Assembly (NCBI GenBank): GCA_033816765.1
Contig: CM066287.1
Span: forward strand, 7,440,001 to 7,504,000
From: Nothopassalora personata
Taxonomy: Eukaryota > Ascomycota > Dothideomycetes > Mycosphaerellales > Mycosphaerellaceae
Reading direction: 5' to 3'
Length of the DNA stretch: 64,000 nucleotides
Positions 19,734-30,918 of the stretch are shown piece after piece. A model generated the notes under the pieces. The model was given only the letters and a program-made list of their open reading frames with translations, was not told where the DNA came from and did no database searches. The position numbers and the translations under genes were made by a program. Position 1 is the stretch's first letter, and every line of letters starts with the position of its first letter.

Positions 19734-21482
19734 TCAGTGACCCATCGCAATGGTCTTCTCCCGTGTTCGAAGCCTCTCTGCGATCTCCTCCTTCCGCTCC
19801 TTCCTGAGCTGCCTCGCATACTTCACACCAAAGCCATGCTTGAAGACCTCGCTAATCTCTTCTAGCGTAAGGCCTGAGACCTCAGGATAGAAGAAGTAGA
19901 TCAGAATCCATCCGATACCGCAGATTGCTGCGTAGAAGCCGAAAGCACCGCTCGGGGTCATGCCCTTCATCATCGAGAGGAATGTAGATGATACAATGAT
20001 GTTGGATCCCCAGCAAGAGCAAGTCAGCCACATCGTGCCCATAGCTCGTACCTCCATAGGGAAGAAGTCCGTGGACATCCACGCAGTGTTACCAACAGAG
20101 ACGCCGTAGAAGAGCACGAACCAGATAATGAAGACCAGGACCACGATCGCTGCCGGAGAGACCGTATCCTGCGTGAGCTCGAGAGTCTTCGTGTTGATCG
20201 GGATGAAAGAGAAGGCGACAGCGACAGCAATTAGGCCAGCCGACATACCCCAGACTGTCGAGACCAGGACTCTCCTACGGCCTATTGGGTCCACTGTCAT
20301 CATATTGACCCAGGTCATGATGAAATTGGTTCCAGCAACGACAAGACCAACCGCGACCGGGTTCGAGAAGCCGACCAGGGCGAAGAGGGTACTAGAATAG
20401 TACATCAGGGTGTTGAAACCGGACATCTGGGAGATGACCATCAGACCGCAAGCGCAGACGAGGGCGCGGAAGTATGCTGGGTTGGTGTGTAGTTGGACAA
20501 TCTTGGACCATCGCGACGTGCCATAATTCAACTCTTTAGCCTCTTCGCAGGCTGCAGCAATGACTGCTACCTTGGCCTTGACCTGACTGTCTGATGCGCC
20601 TTTGTAGATCTTGCGGATGACTGCTTCAGCTTCGGGAAGGCGACCGTGGAAGACGAGTTGACGAGGTGACTCTGGGCAGAAGGGAAGCATGGCTGCGAGG
20701 ACGATGGCTGGAAGAGCACCTGTGCGGAGTGTCAGTACTGCTTCAAACGAAAGGGGCCTCCTAAACTTACCGAGTCCGACCATGTATCTCCAGCCGTTGG
20801 GAACGTGAGCAAAGGCGGCGCCAATGCCATACGAGATGACCTGTCCTCCAGTGATCGACATGTTGTTAAGGCCAATCAGTCGTCCACGGACCTTCGTGGG
20901 TGCGATCTCAGCAATGTAGAGTGGCACGACCATAGCTGCACTACCAACACCAAAGCCGACAATCAGTCGTCCGACAGACATCTGAGCAATGCCGTATGCA
21001 GCGGCCTGAATGATGGCACCGGCTACAAACAGGACACAGCCGACGTAGATGGCAACCTTGCGGCCAAACTTGTCCGCAGTCAAGCCAGCGATAATGGCAC
21101 CGATGAAGGCGCCTCCAGAGCAAAGGGAAGTGATCAATTCTTTCTCGCTCGATGTGGTTTCGACACCGCCTAGGTCGGTTCCGAGATAGACAAGGACAGC
21201 AGAGATGATGCCCGTATCGTACCCAAAGAGGGCGCCTGCTATGGAGGCGGTGGCTGCTACCATCCAGACGAACCAGCTGGTAGCGATGTCCTCGATACTG
21301 GCATCCGCGGTCACATCATCGCCCACCTCCAGGTGTGTCTTGTCTGGGGCGACCATATAAACGTTGGTCTGATCGAAGTTCTTCTTCATGCTCGAGACGG
21401 AGGGGCGACGTCCTTCATTGTGTTCAGCATTGTAGGCCTTTTCAATAACTTGAGCTTCGAGCTTCTGGTGAGTGTAGTCCAT
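19734..21482 (-). CDS. MFS sugar transporter, myo-inositol (ITR) type
   Basis: Exons 21482-20771 and 20719-19734 (51-bp intron, GTAAGT donor, CGCACAG acceptor), 565 aa. It is a 12-helix sugar/proton symporter of the plasma membrane. Visible are the first-helix motif GALFGYDTGIISAVLV, the loop 2-3 signature with DKFGRK, an RLIVGFGVG helix, the PESPR motif after helix 6, PIGRRR in the 8-9 loop, and the cytosolic tail with PEVSGLTLEEI. The start of helix 1 (GYDTGIISA) and SSEKELITS are typical of fungal ITR1/ITR2 inositol transporters, so myo-inositol is the likely substrate, though hexose transport cannot be excluded. ATG 21482 is the first in-frame ATG. The intron length is a multiple of three and has no stop, so unspliced RNA would still read through. 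Confidence 0.9.
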   Translation of the reverse strand: MDYTHQKLEAQVIEKAYNAEHNEGRRPSVSSMKKNFDQTNVYMVAPDKTHLEVGDDVTADASIEDIATSWFVWMVAATASIAGALFGYDTGIISAVLVYLGTDLGGVETTSSEKELITSLCSGGAFIGAIIAGLTADKFGRKVAIYVGCVLFVAGAIIQAAAYGIAQMSVGRLIVGFGVGSAAMVVPLYIAEIAPTKVRGRLIGLNNMSITGGQVISYGIGAAFAHVPNGWRYMVGLGKFRRPLSFEAVLTLRTGALPAIVLAAMLPFCPESPRQLVFHGRLPEAEAVIRKIYKGASDSQVKAKVAVIAAACEEAKELNYGTSRWSKIVQLHTNPAYFRALVCACGLMVISQMSGFNTLMYYSSTLFALVGFSNPVAVGLVVAGTNFIMTWVNMMTVDPIGRRRVLVSTVWGMSAGLIAVAVAFSFIPINTKTLELTQDTVSPAAIVVLVFIIWFVLFYGVSVGNTAWMSTDFFPMEVRAMGTMWLTCSCWGSNIIVSSTFLSMMKGMTPSGAFGFYAAICGIGWILIYFFYPEVSGLTLEEISEVFKHGFGVKYARQLRKERKEEIAERLRTREKTIAMGH

Positions 21483-23468
21483 GGTGATTGACAACAAGGA
21501 GTCAAGGCCAGAAGGGGTGGCTCAGTCTTGAAAGACAATCGGAGGTGATGTGGAATTGAGGAGGTCAAGATGACCGCCGTCTATATAGACTTCGAGTGGA
21601 ACCTACCGTTCGGAGCAGATCTCTGCTTGGACCATGCCTCTCTAGTCCAGGCACATGTGGGGCGCCACGCGACAAACCCGTTCTTGCCAGGTTCCCCATC
21701 TGGGGAAGATCTGGGGTAGCGCTGAGCGCTGGGAAGGCTGCTCGAAGCTGAAATTGAGGTCGAGAACCCGATGCCTTTGCAGCGCCCTGTCACTCAGAAG
21801 GCCGGGCCGGTTGTAGCAGGCATGTTGCCGTAGTACAAGCTCTACCGAGGTCAGTGAAATGCGGCGAGACTTGCCCTGCGAAGAGTTTCAGGGACTGCTC
21901 TGCCGGACCACGTCCCCGGTTAGCCTGTTGTCGACCAGAATACTGTACTTTGACTTCGACGGCAATGGATCCTTATTTTGCTAGCATAGCCGCATCTGGC
22001 TATGTCGTAGCAAGCGCGCGGATTGGCCGTCATCCCAGCACCAGTTCAGAGCCAGGCGAACGATAGAACCCTCCAACGCGTCGAGACGTCAGAAGCGTGA
22101 CCGGTGGGTCATCGTCACTGACGGGGCAAGGCGTCATTGTATGGGCATTTTTGCGAGATTGAAGAGTGTTGAACATTGGGGAGGGCATGCTCAACGACGT
22201 AGAGTGCCAGATGACAGGCTGCCGTCGGTCGTCCGGTTCCAGCCAATGTTTGAGTCGTTGTGGGCTGTGGCACCACGAGGAAGAGCTCCACTACGACTTT
22301 GGAAAGTACTGCATTACCTATTGATGTGCAGTAGCACACGGCGATCGTCTGGCCTCGAGCGATGGGACGGCAGGATGATCAAGCTGCGGAGGCGTCCAGA
22401 CTTACAGCCGCGAATTCCTGCTTCAACCTCTTCGGGAAAAGTTGAGCTTCTTGTGTTCCATTGCAGAAGCTGTTGCCCGAAGATGCGGGAGGACTTCCTG
22501 AAGCGCCAGGCGCGCTGAAGGAGCGACTTTGATCAATACGCGACAAGTCCTAGGCGTTCTTCCGTTGCTCGTTCACGGAAGAGCAAAGCGGCACCCAGAT
22601 CGCTCGGCAGCCTTCCACATCCGAGGTATAACATGCTACCCAAGACCCCATAGCAGATATCCCCGAGTGGATGAGATCTCCTTTGAGTGCTCATAACACA
22701 ACGCGTCACGCAGGATCGTTGAAAGTAGACGACGTTCAAAGGGCGAAGCCTACTTTCATATAGCCCCCAACGAACCAAGTCAGCGTATCCGCCTGCCCCT
22801 TAACCGCCATTGTACTCGTAGGGTAGTTCTACGGGCGACCTCGGATTCTCGTGTATTGGGCATTCTCTCGTAGTGTCGAGTACCGTCTGGTCACACTGTC
22901 ACAGAGACGTCTGACATTGGTAATTTAGTTCTGCCACGTCAACGATACAGCATACCAATGGCGCGCAACCGAGACGGCGATATTGCCAAATCGCAACTAT
23001 TGCACCGGCCACGCTTGTATGCCATCGTTTTTCGTCGCTTCCTGACGTGGAGGGCGTCATTCGACACGGCATAGCCCTTTTCAATCGTACGTTGTCGCTC
23101 CATCTCGGGCGCATCCATACAATCGGCATCGTGCGAGTGGAATGTCAACATTGTAGTCGAAGACAAGCTGATTTCGGAGCAAAACTGTTTGCCTGAGGCA
23201 CCAAAGTTGGGGGCAATCTTCGAGAATTCATCCCACCCACTTAACACATCACACCTAGGTGCCTTGCTGCACATGTGACCATCGGCGTACTTCACAGTCC
23301 CATGCATGTATGTATGTACAAGCAAGCCCTCCCGGAAAACGAACGTGCCTGCAGCTATCTGAGCTGCAGCGGGTATCTTCTTTCACCCGACGGTGAATTT
23401 CAACATCTCATCTTTCCCCGATGCTTTCAAATCTACGGGTCTTTTTCATCTTCAATGCTCCATTGCTG
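21483..23468. other. 2-kb intergenic region, no gene recognised
   Basis: This is the upstream region of the transporter gene. Frames of up to 128 codons on both strands have no domains, and no repeat or RNA gene is recognised. Confidence 0.5.
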
Positions 23469-24725
23469 TCATACGGTCCGCAACTGCCACCTCCTCTGGA
23501 GCTCCTGCGCTCGCCGTGTAGCCTCCCCTCTTTGCGCTGCCTGAGCCTGAGCCTGGCTCGCCGCATAATCAGGCAATTCATCATCGATGGCACCGAAAGC
23601 GCTGTCTTCCTCCGATATGGCGCTAGGTGGCTGCAACCATAGGTCTATGCCACCCGTTGTCGTGTCTAGTCTCTGCGCTGGGCATGACTGCCCTGCATCT
23701 AGCCTCATGAGGGCGGGCAATCTTGGATCACGAGGCAATTGCGCAAACTGCTGAAGGGCATACACAGTTGTGGGCGTTTCCGGGATCGGTGAGACCAGGT
23801 CGTCAGACGCTGTCGCTTGCGGCGTTGAGAATGGTCTGCTGCCCGTTGCGCGACGTCCTCGTGGAGGATCCTCTGGTGAGTTGGGATCTTTGAATGCTTG
23901 CTCCGGCCCAAGACCAGCCGTAGCTTGCACGAAGAGGTGAAACTCTTCCTCGTCTGTGAAAGTTGCTTCCGCAGCATTTGCAGCCGCTTGTGCTCGTGTC
24001 CGGCCAGAAGGTGAACAGGTCGGCGTCCATGGTATCATGGTCAGTGGAGGCTCGTCCTCGGCGTCTGATGAATAGAATGGAGTCTGCCATTGGCTTGCAG
24101 TATTTGGCTGAGAGGCTGCTCGCGGAGCAGGACCGAGCTCATCGGGCGCGCTGTACGACCTCTGTACATCATCGTACGGGCTCATCTGAGGATATAATGG
24201 TGCAGGATCCGTATCTGGTCCTCGTTGTTGCGGACATTCTGCCGCAGTAACACTTCGGGATGCACAATGTGGACGGCGACCTCGCGACTCACCAGGCCTC
24301 TGCCTGTTCTCGTTCATAAACGGCCATAGTCGCCATCCGCGCGGTCGCTGTTTTGTCACAGGAAGAGGCTCGTCTTTAACATCTTGCCAGGCAGCAGGCC
24401 GGTGAGGCAGTGGAACCTCAGTCCATTGATTTCGTGCTAAAGGACCAGCATAAGAAGCATGTTTTGCCTCTTTCGGTTCCGGCTGTGGCAGGTGCGATGA
24501 GTCGTTGTAATGGTGAAGTCGCTCGCGATACTGTTCATGCCTGCTCTGTTGGCGAAGATCCATACAGCTTGCTGTAGCAAGCCAATGGCTCAAGTGCAAA
24601 GTCCCAGGACCAGCCTCTTCCGGATCGGTGGGACATGGATAAGATATAGGACCAACGTCCACTCCAGCATCGTTATACGACATCGAGCTGCGCTTATTCG
24701 CCTTGGTCGCAAACGGCTGTTGCAT
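23469..24725 (-). CDS. Hypothetical, largely disordered protein
   Basis: A single 418-codon frame from ATG 24725 (first in-frame ATG), rich in Pro, Ser, Gln, Ala and Arg with few hydrophobic stretches. The middle has acidic and Thr/Pro-rich segments (for example SDAEDEPPLTMIPWTP), and there is a short helix TFTDEEEFHLFVQATAGL. The C-terminus is a predicted helix of Ala/Gln/Arg repeats (SQAQAQAAQRGEATRRAQEL) that could form a coiled coil. No catalytic motif, signal peptide or membrane segment is seen. The length of the uninterrupted frame and the codon pattern support it as a real gene; the function is unknown. Confidence 0.65.
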   Translation of the reverse strand: MQQPFATKANKRSSMSYNDAGVDVGPISYPCPTDPEEAGPGTLHLSHWLATASCMDLRQQSRHEQYRERLHHYNDSSHLPQPEPKEAKHASYAGPLARNQWTEVPLPHRPAAWQDVKDEPLPVTKQRPRGWRLWPFMNENRQRPGESRGRRPHCASRSVTAAECPQQRGPDTDPAPLYPQMSPYDDVQRSYSAPDELGPAPRAASQPNTASQWQTPFYSSDAEDEPPLTMIPWTPTCSPSGRTRAQAAANAAEATFTDEEEFHLFVQATAGLGPEQAFKDPNSPEDPPRGRRATGSRPFSTPQATASDDLVSPIPETPTTVYALQQFAQLPRDPRLPALMRLDAGQSCPAQRLDTTTGGIDLWLQPPSAISEEDSAFGAIDDELPDYAASQAQAQAAQRGEATRRAQELQRRWQLRTV

Positions 24726-24830
24726 GGCAAAGCTTCTCAATCGGGTAGTGGAGAAGGCAGTGTGTAGAAATACAAGTAAATGCGGCAGTTGTCAGACAAG
24801 GCCGTGCACGATTTTAGAGCCACTTTGACA

Positions 24831-25145
24831 ATGTATCCTATATTTATCGACGGTTGTCGTGCATATTATTATGCGCTAGCAAGGGCTTTACGATCTGTCG
24901 ACGTAGGGTTCGAGGGTTCTACGCTCGATACATTAGATTCTTCGATATGTCTACGCCTATAGCGTTTTGAAAACCCGCGAGTAGGCAAACAGGGGCACGA
25001 GGGGTTGCCCCCAATAGTTCTGCCCTCTCGCGAACCTCCGGTGATCACAACGACAAGGCAACGACAAAGTACGCTAAGTTAATCTATCCGAATAACGCGG
25101 TATCGTACGTACGTTCTTGCCTGACGACGATTAGATATCCCCGTG
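24831..25145. mobile_element. Candidate solo LTR or MITE-like insertion
   Basis: A 315-bp, comparatively AT-rich block is bracketed by identical TGACA pentamers (24826-24830 and 25146-25150), as expected for a 5-bp target-site duplication. The interior contains a short hairpin around GGGGCACGAGGGGTTGCCCC (24992-25011). On the minus strand the block plus right flank begins TGTCACACGG and ends GATACA, that is TG..CA like an LTR. No internal coding capacity is present and no second copy lies in the window, so the call is tentative. Confidence 0.35.
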
Positions 25146-25150
25146 TGACA

Positions 25151-26273
25151 GCTACAGTACCTGCAATCGAAATGCAATTGGACCGCACATCGCACCCGGT
25201 TTCGTGCGGAAGGGTCTTGCTTCAGACAAGGGGTACAGTACTCCGTCCTGCCAGATGTACTAGAGTCGCGGACAGGCTGCCGAAAAGGGGTCGGCTCTGG
25301 TGCTGTGTGTGGGAAAGTACGTGCCCGTACATATACCGCCATATGCCACAGATGGTCATGCTTTGGCTGCCATAAGAGGAAGCGGCGCGACCAACTATTC
25401 TCGGACCGTTCCAAACTATGATGTGAGCGGGCGCCGTGACAAGCCAAACTTCCAGGGTACGTGAGCCATCGGAGGGACTGGCTTGCGAGCTTGACAATCC
25501 AGATTTGATCTGGAGGGATCGGAGTTGCGCTTTACGGTGCCGCGCCGCTGCCGTCGCGGGAGTCAGTTGAGACTGTGTGTTTGTAGCGCGAAACGGCGGT
25601 GAAAAAGTGGCCTGGCGACGGGTAGAGGAGAGGATGAAATTTCTCGCGCGTGTTGGTTCGGTCGAGAATAGAATAGCAGTCGCTGTTTGCTCGGTTGCTC
25701 GTATCCCGGCAGGAACACACTTTGCCCGTCCCTTCCAGCGATCACTAGCGCATCCGCAGTCTTGCCACTCTGCACCCTGCGATGGGACAATGCTAGACAG
25801 ACAGCTGGGTGACCAAGATCGCCATGACATGTTGCATGATGCGAACGGTATGCGACGTGTACATGTACTGTAGCGAAGCTGCGAGCAAGTGCGCCTTCAA
25901 GTGCTTAGTCAATATCCCAAAATAGTTTCCTCTCAAGACTTTCCGGAACACCACGAACATTCTTAGACGGCCCAAGAGCCGCATAGCATACTAGCACTAT
26001 CTCTCTTGGCAAGACATGATGACTGATAGACGAGCCTTCAAGTGGAAGATGCTGTCAATCATTCTGTACAGACAGGAAACTCTCTGCTATTTCTAAAATT
26101 TGATACAGGAAGTGGAGCACAGTATCTGCTCCCATGGCATCCACGTATGATAGCAACGTTTGCGAGATGGTTGCAGGCAATCGTGCGCGCTTCGAGAGAC
26201 CAATCTGAAGCCGGCAACATCCAGCAGGGTGGTGGTCCCTAACAGGATACCAGTTTCACCATATCCAGAGCTC
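25151..26273. other. Intergenic stretch, no gene recognised
   Basis: This separates the candidate insertion from the 3' end of the GTPase gene. A 202-codon minus-strand frame (25222-25830) has no domain or supporting features and is not called. Confidence 0.5.
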
Positions 26274-29200
26274 CTAGTCATCACATGGGCCGCTGCTGTT
26301 TGGACTGGGAGGACTCGACTCCTCATCAGCGCTAGGAGCAGCATCCTCGACTTCGCCTCCGCTGTCAGTGTCATCGATAGCGAGGTCCTCTTTGTCGTCG
26401 TCGTCGTCGTCGGCAGCTTCGTCTTCCGCCTCCATTTCGGTTAGAGCTCCAGTCTCTGACTTGACGCTGCCAATAGCGGGGTCGGCTTTCAGTTGGTCAA
26501 GGTCCGCCTCTAGAACGTCCTGAAAGAGATCATCGACATCGGCTATAGCTTCATCGACTTTGCCGCGAACCTGTCGCTCCTCACGAGACATCTTCATGTC
26601 GCCCTTGTGGACGCCCACCAGAGTCAAATAGTCTCGCTGCATCTGCACAAACACACCATCCGCTTTATCGAGCATGGTCTTCTTGACTGTCTCGCAGAGA
26701 GACAGTAAGCTTTGCCTGACGCCCTTTGCAGCGCTGTCGAACATGATACTTTTCTCTGAGTCAACGTGGCTAGCCATGGCGTTCTTCATTCTAGCATAGC
26801 TGCCTGGACCCGCCTCGTCGGTGCAGATCTGGTATGCTGGGACCATGGCGTGTGCGATGGCAGGCGTAAACTCGCGGTTGATCTCCCTCTGACCCTCAGT
26901 GATGCTGTCGACTGCAGCCTGGGCTAGATCACCGAAGATAGAACTGTATGCGTCGAGCTGGGTCTCAAGCATGGCAATTCTGGCCAGGCCATGTCCCTTC
27001 TCTCGAGTGCGAGCCTCCACGGCACTGTGGAACTGCATGAGGACAGTAGTTGCAGATCTCTTGAATGTTTGCAGGATGTGCGGCAACCTGCGCTGGAATG
27101 CCTTCTCCCAAGCTGAGGCCAGATGCTTGAGCAGCGGCTCAGCCAACTCGCCGTTGAAGTCGCGATGCCCCTTTGCGCCGCTGTAGACGCCATCTCTTCT
27201 GACAGTGGCTTTGTAGGTCATGTAATGCAGGCCTCCGTCATTTCTGTGGGCGCCCCAGCCAGCAGATGTCTGCGCCGCACTGTCCACGGCGGTCTGCACA
27301 GCGGGGTCCATCTTGTCAAATAGCGTCTCATGCAAGTTCTCCACGACATCTTCCAGAGTGGACGAAACAACCTTGTCGAGCGCCTTCTCGAGATCCTGCA
27401 GCTTGCGGCTGAGAAATGCCTTCTCGGCATCTCGTTGCTGGGAGGTCAACTTGACACCAGTCCCATCATCTGATGCCCATAGAGACATTGAGGTCATCAA
27501 GCTTGTGAGACTGTTCAGGAATCGTCTGCAACCAGCTTGTCGGCCTTTCTCAGTGAGCTTTTTCGCGTGCTGAGCGAGTTGAGGTATCTCAGTCTGGTCC
27601 TTGCTGGTGAAGCCGGCCACAGCATTGTCCTTCTTGAGCCGGCCGCAAAGCTTCTGATAAGCTCGACTGCTGACACAGAATACAGAGAGTCCTCGAGCAA
27701 CCTCGTCATAGTCTCGAATGTCTTCGTTTGGGTTGAAGTTGTCCGGATCTTCCTCCTCGGCATTTTCCTGGTCCAGGTCACGAATACCAGCTGCAAAATC
27801 TTGCTGAATGGCACCGCGGGAGTACTCATTCCTGCCCTTGATACACATGGCGCTGAGCTCGGCGTCGAGGGTGTTCTCTTTCTCCTGAAGATTGTCCATC
27901 TCGTCCTCCAGATCCGTGATGCGTCCATCCAGGGCTCGTTTCTCCCGCCGCTTGTCCTTCTTCGACTGCTTCAGCTCATCGAGCTTTGCTGTCACCACTT
28001 CCTCAGTCAGCGGCTCCGTCGGAATCTCTTCCGGCTCTGGTTCTGATTGGGACTCGTCACTCTTCCGCCCCTCGAGTTCATCATCCGATTCCATGGCACG
28101 ACGTCGACGCTTTTTGGCGCCACCGGATGACGACTGCTTTCGCTTCTTGCTTGTTGGTGCATAGACAGTTTTGCCATCTCCAATTTTCTCAGCCAGGTCT
28201 TCCCAGGTCTCAATCTGGTCGTCAATGTCTTCCATGATACCGTCGTAGCTATCCTTCTCGTTCTCTGCTGCTTTCAGCTGCTTCGTGAGTTCCCTGCGCC
28301 GCGATACTATCTCATCCATCTTGCTGTCCAGCTCCCGCGTGTCGATCCCCAGACTATCAGAAGCTTCTGTACGTGAGATGTCGTCAGTCTTGCTACAGAT
28401 GAACGTGACAGCGTTGTATTGTCCATCAAACTTGAGCTGGCGCTTGAAGGTATTGCCCAGAAGAGTCTTCGCTGCTTTGTCGTCGACTGCGCGGTTGATC
28501 GGTGCCAAGATCCACAGTCCGGTGCACTCTTTCATGTAGCCTTCGGCAACGGCTGCACGTGCAGCGTTCATGTCGTGAACACCAGGGAGATCGACAATAA
28601 CGGCGCCGGTGGATAATGCATCAGCCTTGGTGTAGAGCTTGACGACCTTGATCAGCGGCCAGTACTCGAACTTTCGCTTGCCCTGGTTTGATGCCTTGTT
28701 GCCGTTCTTGTCAAGCTTTTCGGTTCCCTTCTCCTTGGAGTCGACGAACTGCTGAAGACGCTTGTAGAAGGCATCTGCATCAGACTCGTTTATCTTGCGC
28801 GTCTGCCCAAGTACCGCCCTCACATGTTTGTGTGTCATCAACGCGTTGGGGTTGGTCCTCTGGAGGTCCTCCCGTGTGAGCTTGTGATATACCGCACGAA
28901 TCTTCGCATAAGCGACACCAGCATCAGAGTCCGGATTTGAGATTTCACCTAAGAAGACGGGCGTTAGCTATACTCGAAGACCACGTGGCAGTGGCTCAGC
29001 AACTGCTGCTCATCTGGGGATGCCACGCGCAGGTCTCAGACAGACTATGCCTTCCGCACTTCGGATTTACTCACGCGACAAATTCCCAGCCTCGTCGATG
29101 ATCTCATTGTAGAGGATATGAAGCTCCTTCGCCCAATCTTCCGGACGTATGAACTCTATTTCAGCACGATACTTCATCCTAGGATTCGGGGAGTCGTTGT

Positions 29201-30205
29201 ATGAAATTTCAGTGACGACTGCCGTACAGGCCCGCATACAGTTGGTAGGCACAAGGCGCTCCTCCTCGAGCATAGCGTTGATGACACTGGACTTCCCGGC
29301 GCCTGTGTTGCCGACAACACCAACAACGGTGCGTGTTCGAGCTGCATCCTTGCGAACAGTTTCGATCTGCTTGAGCCAGTTGGCGGCGTCTTCACTCGAC
29401 GCAAGCTCTCTAAGTGGGACCTACCAAACACAGGGTGTTAGCTATACTCGGCAAGCACGTGGCAGTGTCTAAGAAAGAGGTGTAGACGTGGAGCGAGGCG
29501 CGTTGTGCAACGCATGCTATTGAAGCCGCCGCTCGATGCCTCGCGTTCTTCACTACATACCTCGATCTCGGCGAGCGCTTTCAAGCCCGCTGCAACGCCA
29601 GCCTCAAGTCGTTCCGGAGCGGTCTCGTTACTCAACTGCTGTAGGAATCGGCCGCGAGGTGCCTGCTGTTCCGATTCGCCCTCTTGAGAGGCTGTGAAAG
29701 GGTTCTCCTGCTCTCGTGGGGCGTAGGCTTGAGTCTCTTCTTCAGGCTCCTCTTTGGGGGTTCGAGTAGCGGGTACAGCACCATAGCCAGCAGTGGCGGG
29801 TGTAGTAGGCGGTCCGTCCAGCGGGTTCTCGTGATATGCAGCTGGGAGAGGGTTGATATTCTCCGACTGCTCTGCTTTGATGGAAGTCGTCGAAGGGTCC
29901 AAGACCCGGTCGAGATGGTTGAGATGGGGACTGTACGCGGCAGCAGGCTGCGTAGAAATTGCCGTTGGATCCGGCTTCATGCTGGGTATGGGCGATCGAG
30001 AGGTTGGTGTTGTCAGCTGGCGTTTGACTGGTTGCAGCGGTGGTCTCGGGCTGTTGGACGTGGCCGATGTGAACGAGACCGAGACGGAAGAAGCTGCTTG
30101 CGACGCTGATGCTTCCGACTCGGCGGCTGTGAGAACCAGAACGCGGTCTTGTGTTGGTAATTCGGACATGACGGCGTCAGGTGCGGGAGTAGTGGGGTCG
30201 GCCAT
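26274..30205 (-). CDS. Large dynamin-like GTPase of the nuclear SLIP-GC type
   Basis: Exons 30205-29561, 29420-29075 and 28948-26274 (introns 140 and 126 bp; phases match), 1221 aa. Residues 1-215 are a Ser/Thr/Pro-rich disordered leader. The GTPase domain follows with P-loop GNTGAGKSS (252-260), a switch-I-like PTNCMRACTAVVTEI, G3 motif VDLPGV with Asp at about 450, and a G4-like CSKTDD (about 515-520). Coiled-coil and helical segments then carry a bipartite basic cluster (KKRKQ...KKRRRR) likely to be a nuclear localisation signal. The last 60 residues are strongly acidic. The closest described family is the SLIP-GC/NUGGC nuclear GTPases related to dynamins and GBPs; many filamentous ascomycetes encode such proteins with unknown roles. 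The large-GTPase assignment is firm; nuclear function is inference. Confidence 0.85.
28963..28999 (-). repeat. Shared intron module, copy in intron 2 of the GTPase gene
   Basis: This 37-bp block matches 29437-29473 at 31 of 37 positions by eye. It includes identical GTTAGCTATACTCG and CACGTGGCAGTG blocks (plus strand). On the sense strand it contains the likely branch-site TAGCTAAC close to the 3' splice site. Confidence 0.85.
29437..29473 (-). repeat. Shared intron module, copy in intron 1 of the GTPase gene
   Basis: The second copy of the module described at 28963-28999, in the same orientation and at the same place relative to its 3' splice site. The remaining intron sequence is not obviously alike. 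Confidence 0.85.
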
Positions 30206-30918
30206 CCTCAGCGTTATGTCCGTCTCGCTGCTCACAGCACACTGATTCCGGTACGCGTCGAGTATCTTGGAGAGAGGGACTTTGCCGTGCGCTTTCACCC
30301 TGCGGCGTGTATCAGCAGTTGTGCCGGGGCTTGCAGCAGGCACCAGCCTAGGCTTACCAAACCCAGGACGTGACGTCGGCCGTCTCATTCACTTCGAAGG
30401 GCTGATGGTGTTTCCGCACGGCGACCACCACGCGGCCCGCCTTGAGCAGAAAAGTGTCGACGTCAGGAACGGCATCTCTCAAAAGACGCAGCACTTGGCC
30501 GCGTTTTGCGACTTCCATAACGCACGTCTGCCTGGAGATGAGGTCACAACGGTGGCCCTACGCCGATTGACGTGCTTGACTCGTTTTCCATTCGCGAGCA
30601 CTTACTCACAAGCCGCAATTCCACCGAATGAATATTGGACACCTGCCTGCCGAGCACAAAGTGAATGAATGTATACAGTAACGTGACAGTGAGAAAAAAG
30701 GTCAAGTGTTGTGACGCGCTCCATTAGCTCGTCCAGACGCGTCCTGGCTGCAGGGGTCCGCGTGTTTCGGCAATTAGCGACTCAATTGCCGGCCCACTTG
30801 GTGAGGAGTGCTGACATGTCTCATGGCGACATGTCATAGTCAATAATGTAAGAGCGCAGCAGTTCGAGATAGCTGCTCATATCGTGCATCAACCACTCAT
30901 CCACACATCTCACCTCCC
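30206..30918. other. Intergenic region upstream of the GTPase gene
   Basis: The reading frame of the first GTPase exon remains open for about 60 codons upstream of ATG 30205 (to 30388), but the start there is not ATG. The rest holds nothing recognisable. Confidence 0.45.

Noticed and set aside
24905..24945. GGTTCGAG string suggesting a tRNA T-arm
   Set aside because: No D-arm, anticodon arm or acceptor stem can be folded around it. The same applies to GGGTTCGACCC near 37085.
25222..25830. 202-codon minus-strand ORF
   Set aside because: No domain, no splice context and strong overlap with other frames.
29438..30388. Independent 316-codon ORF read through intron 1 of the GTPase gene
   Set aside because: It is the first GTPase exon plus unspliced intron. 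Splicing at 29560/29421 rejoins the P-loop domain in phase.
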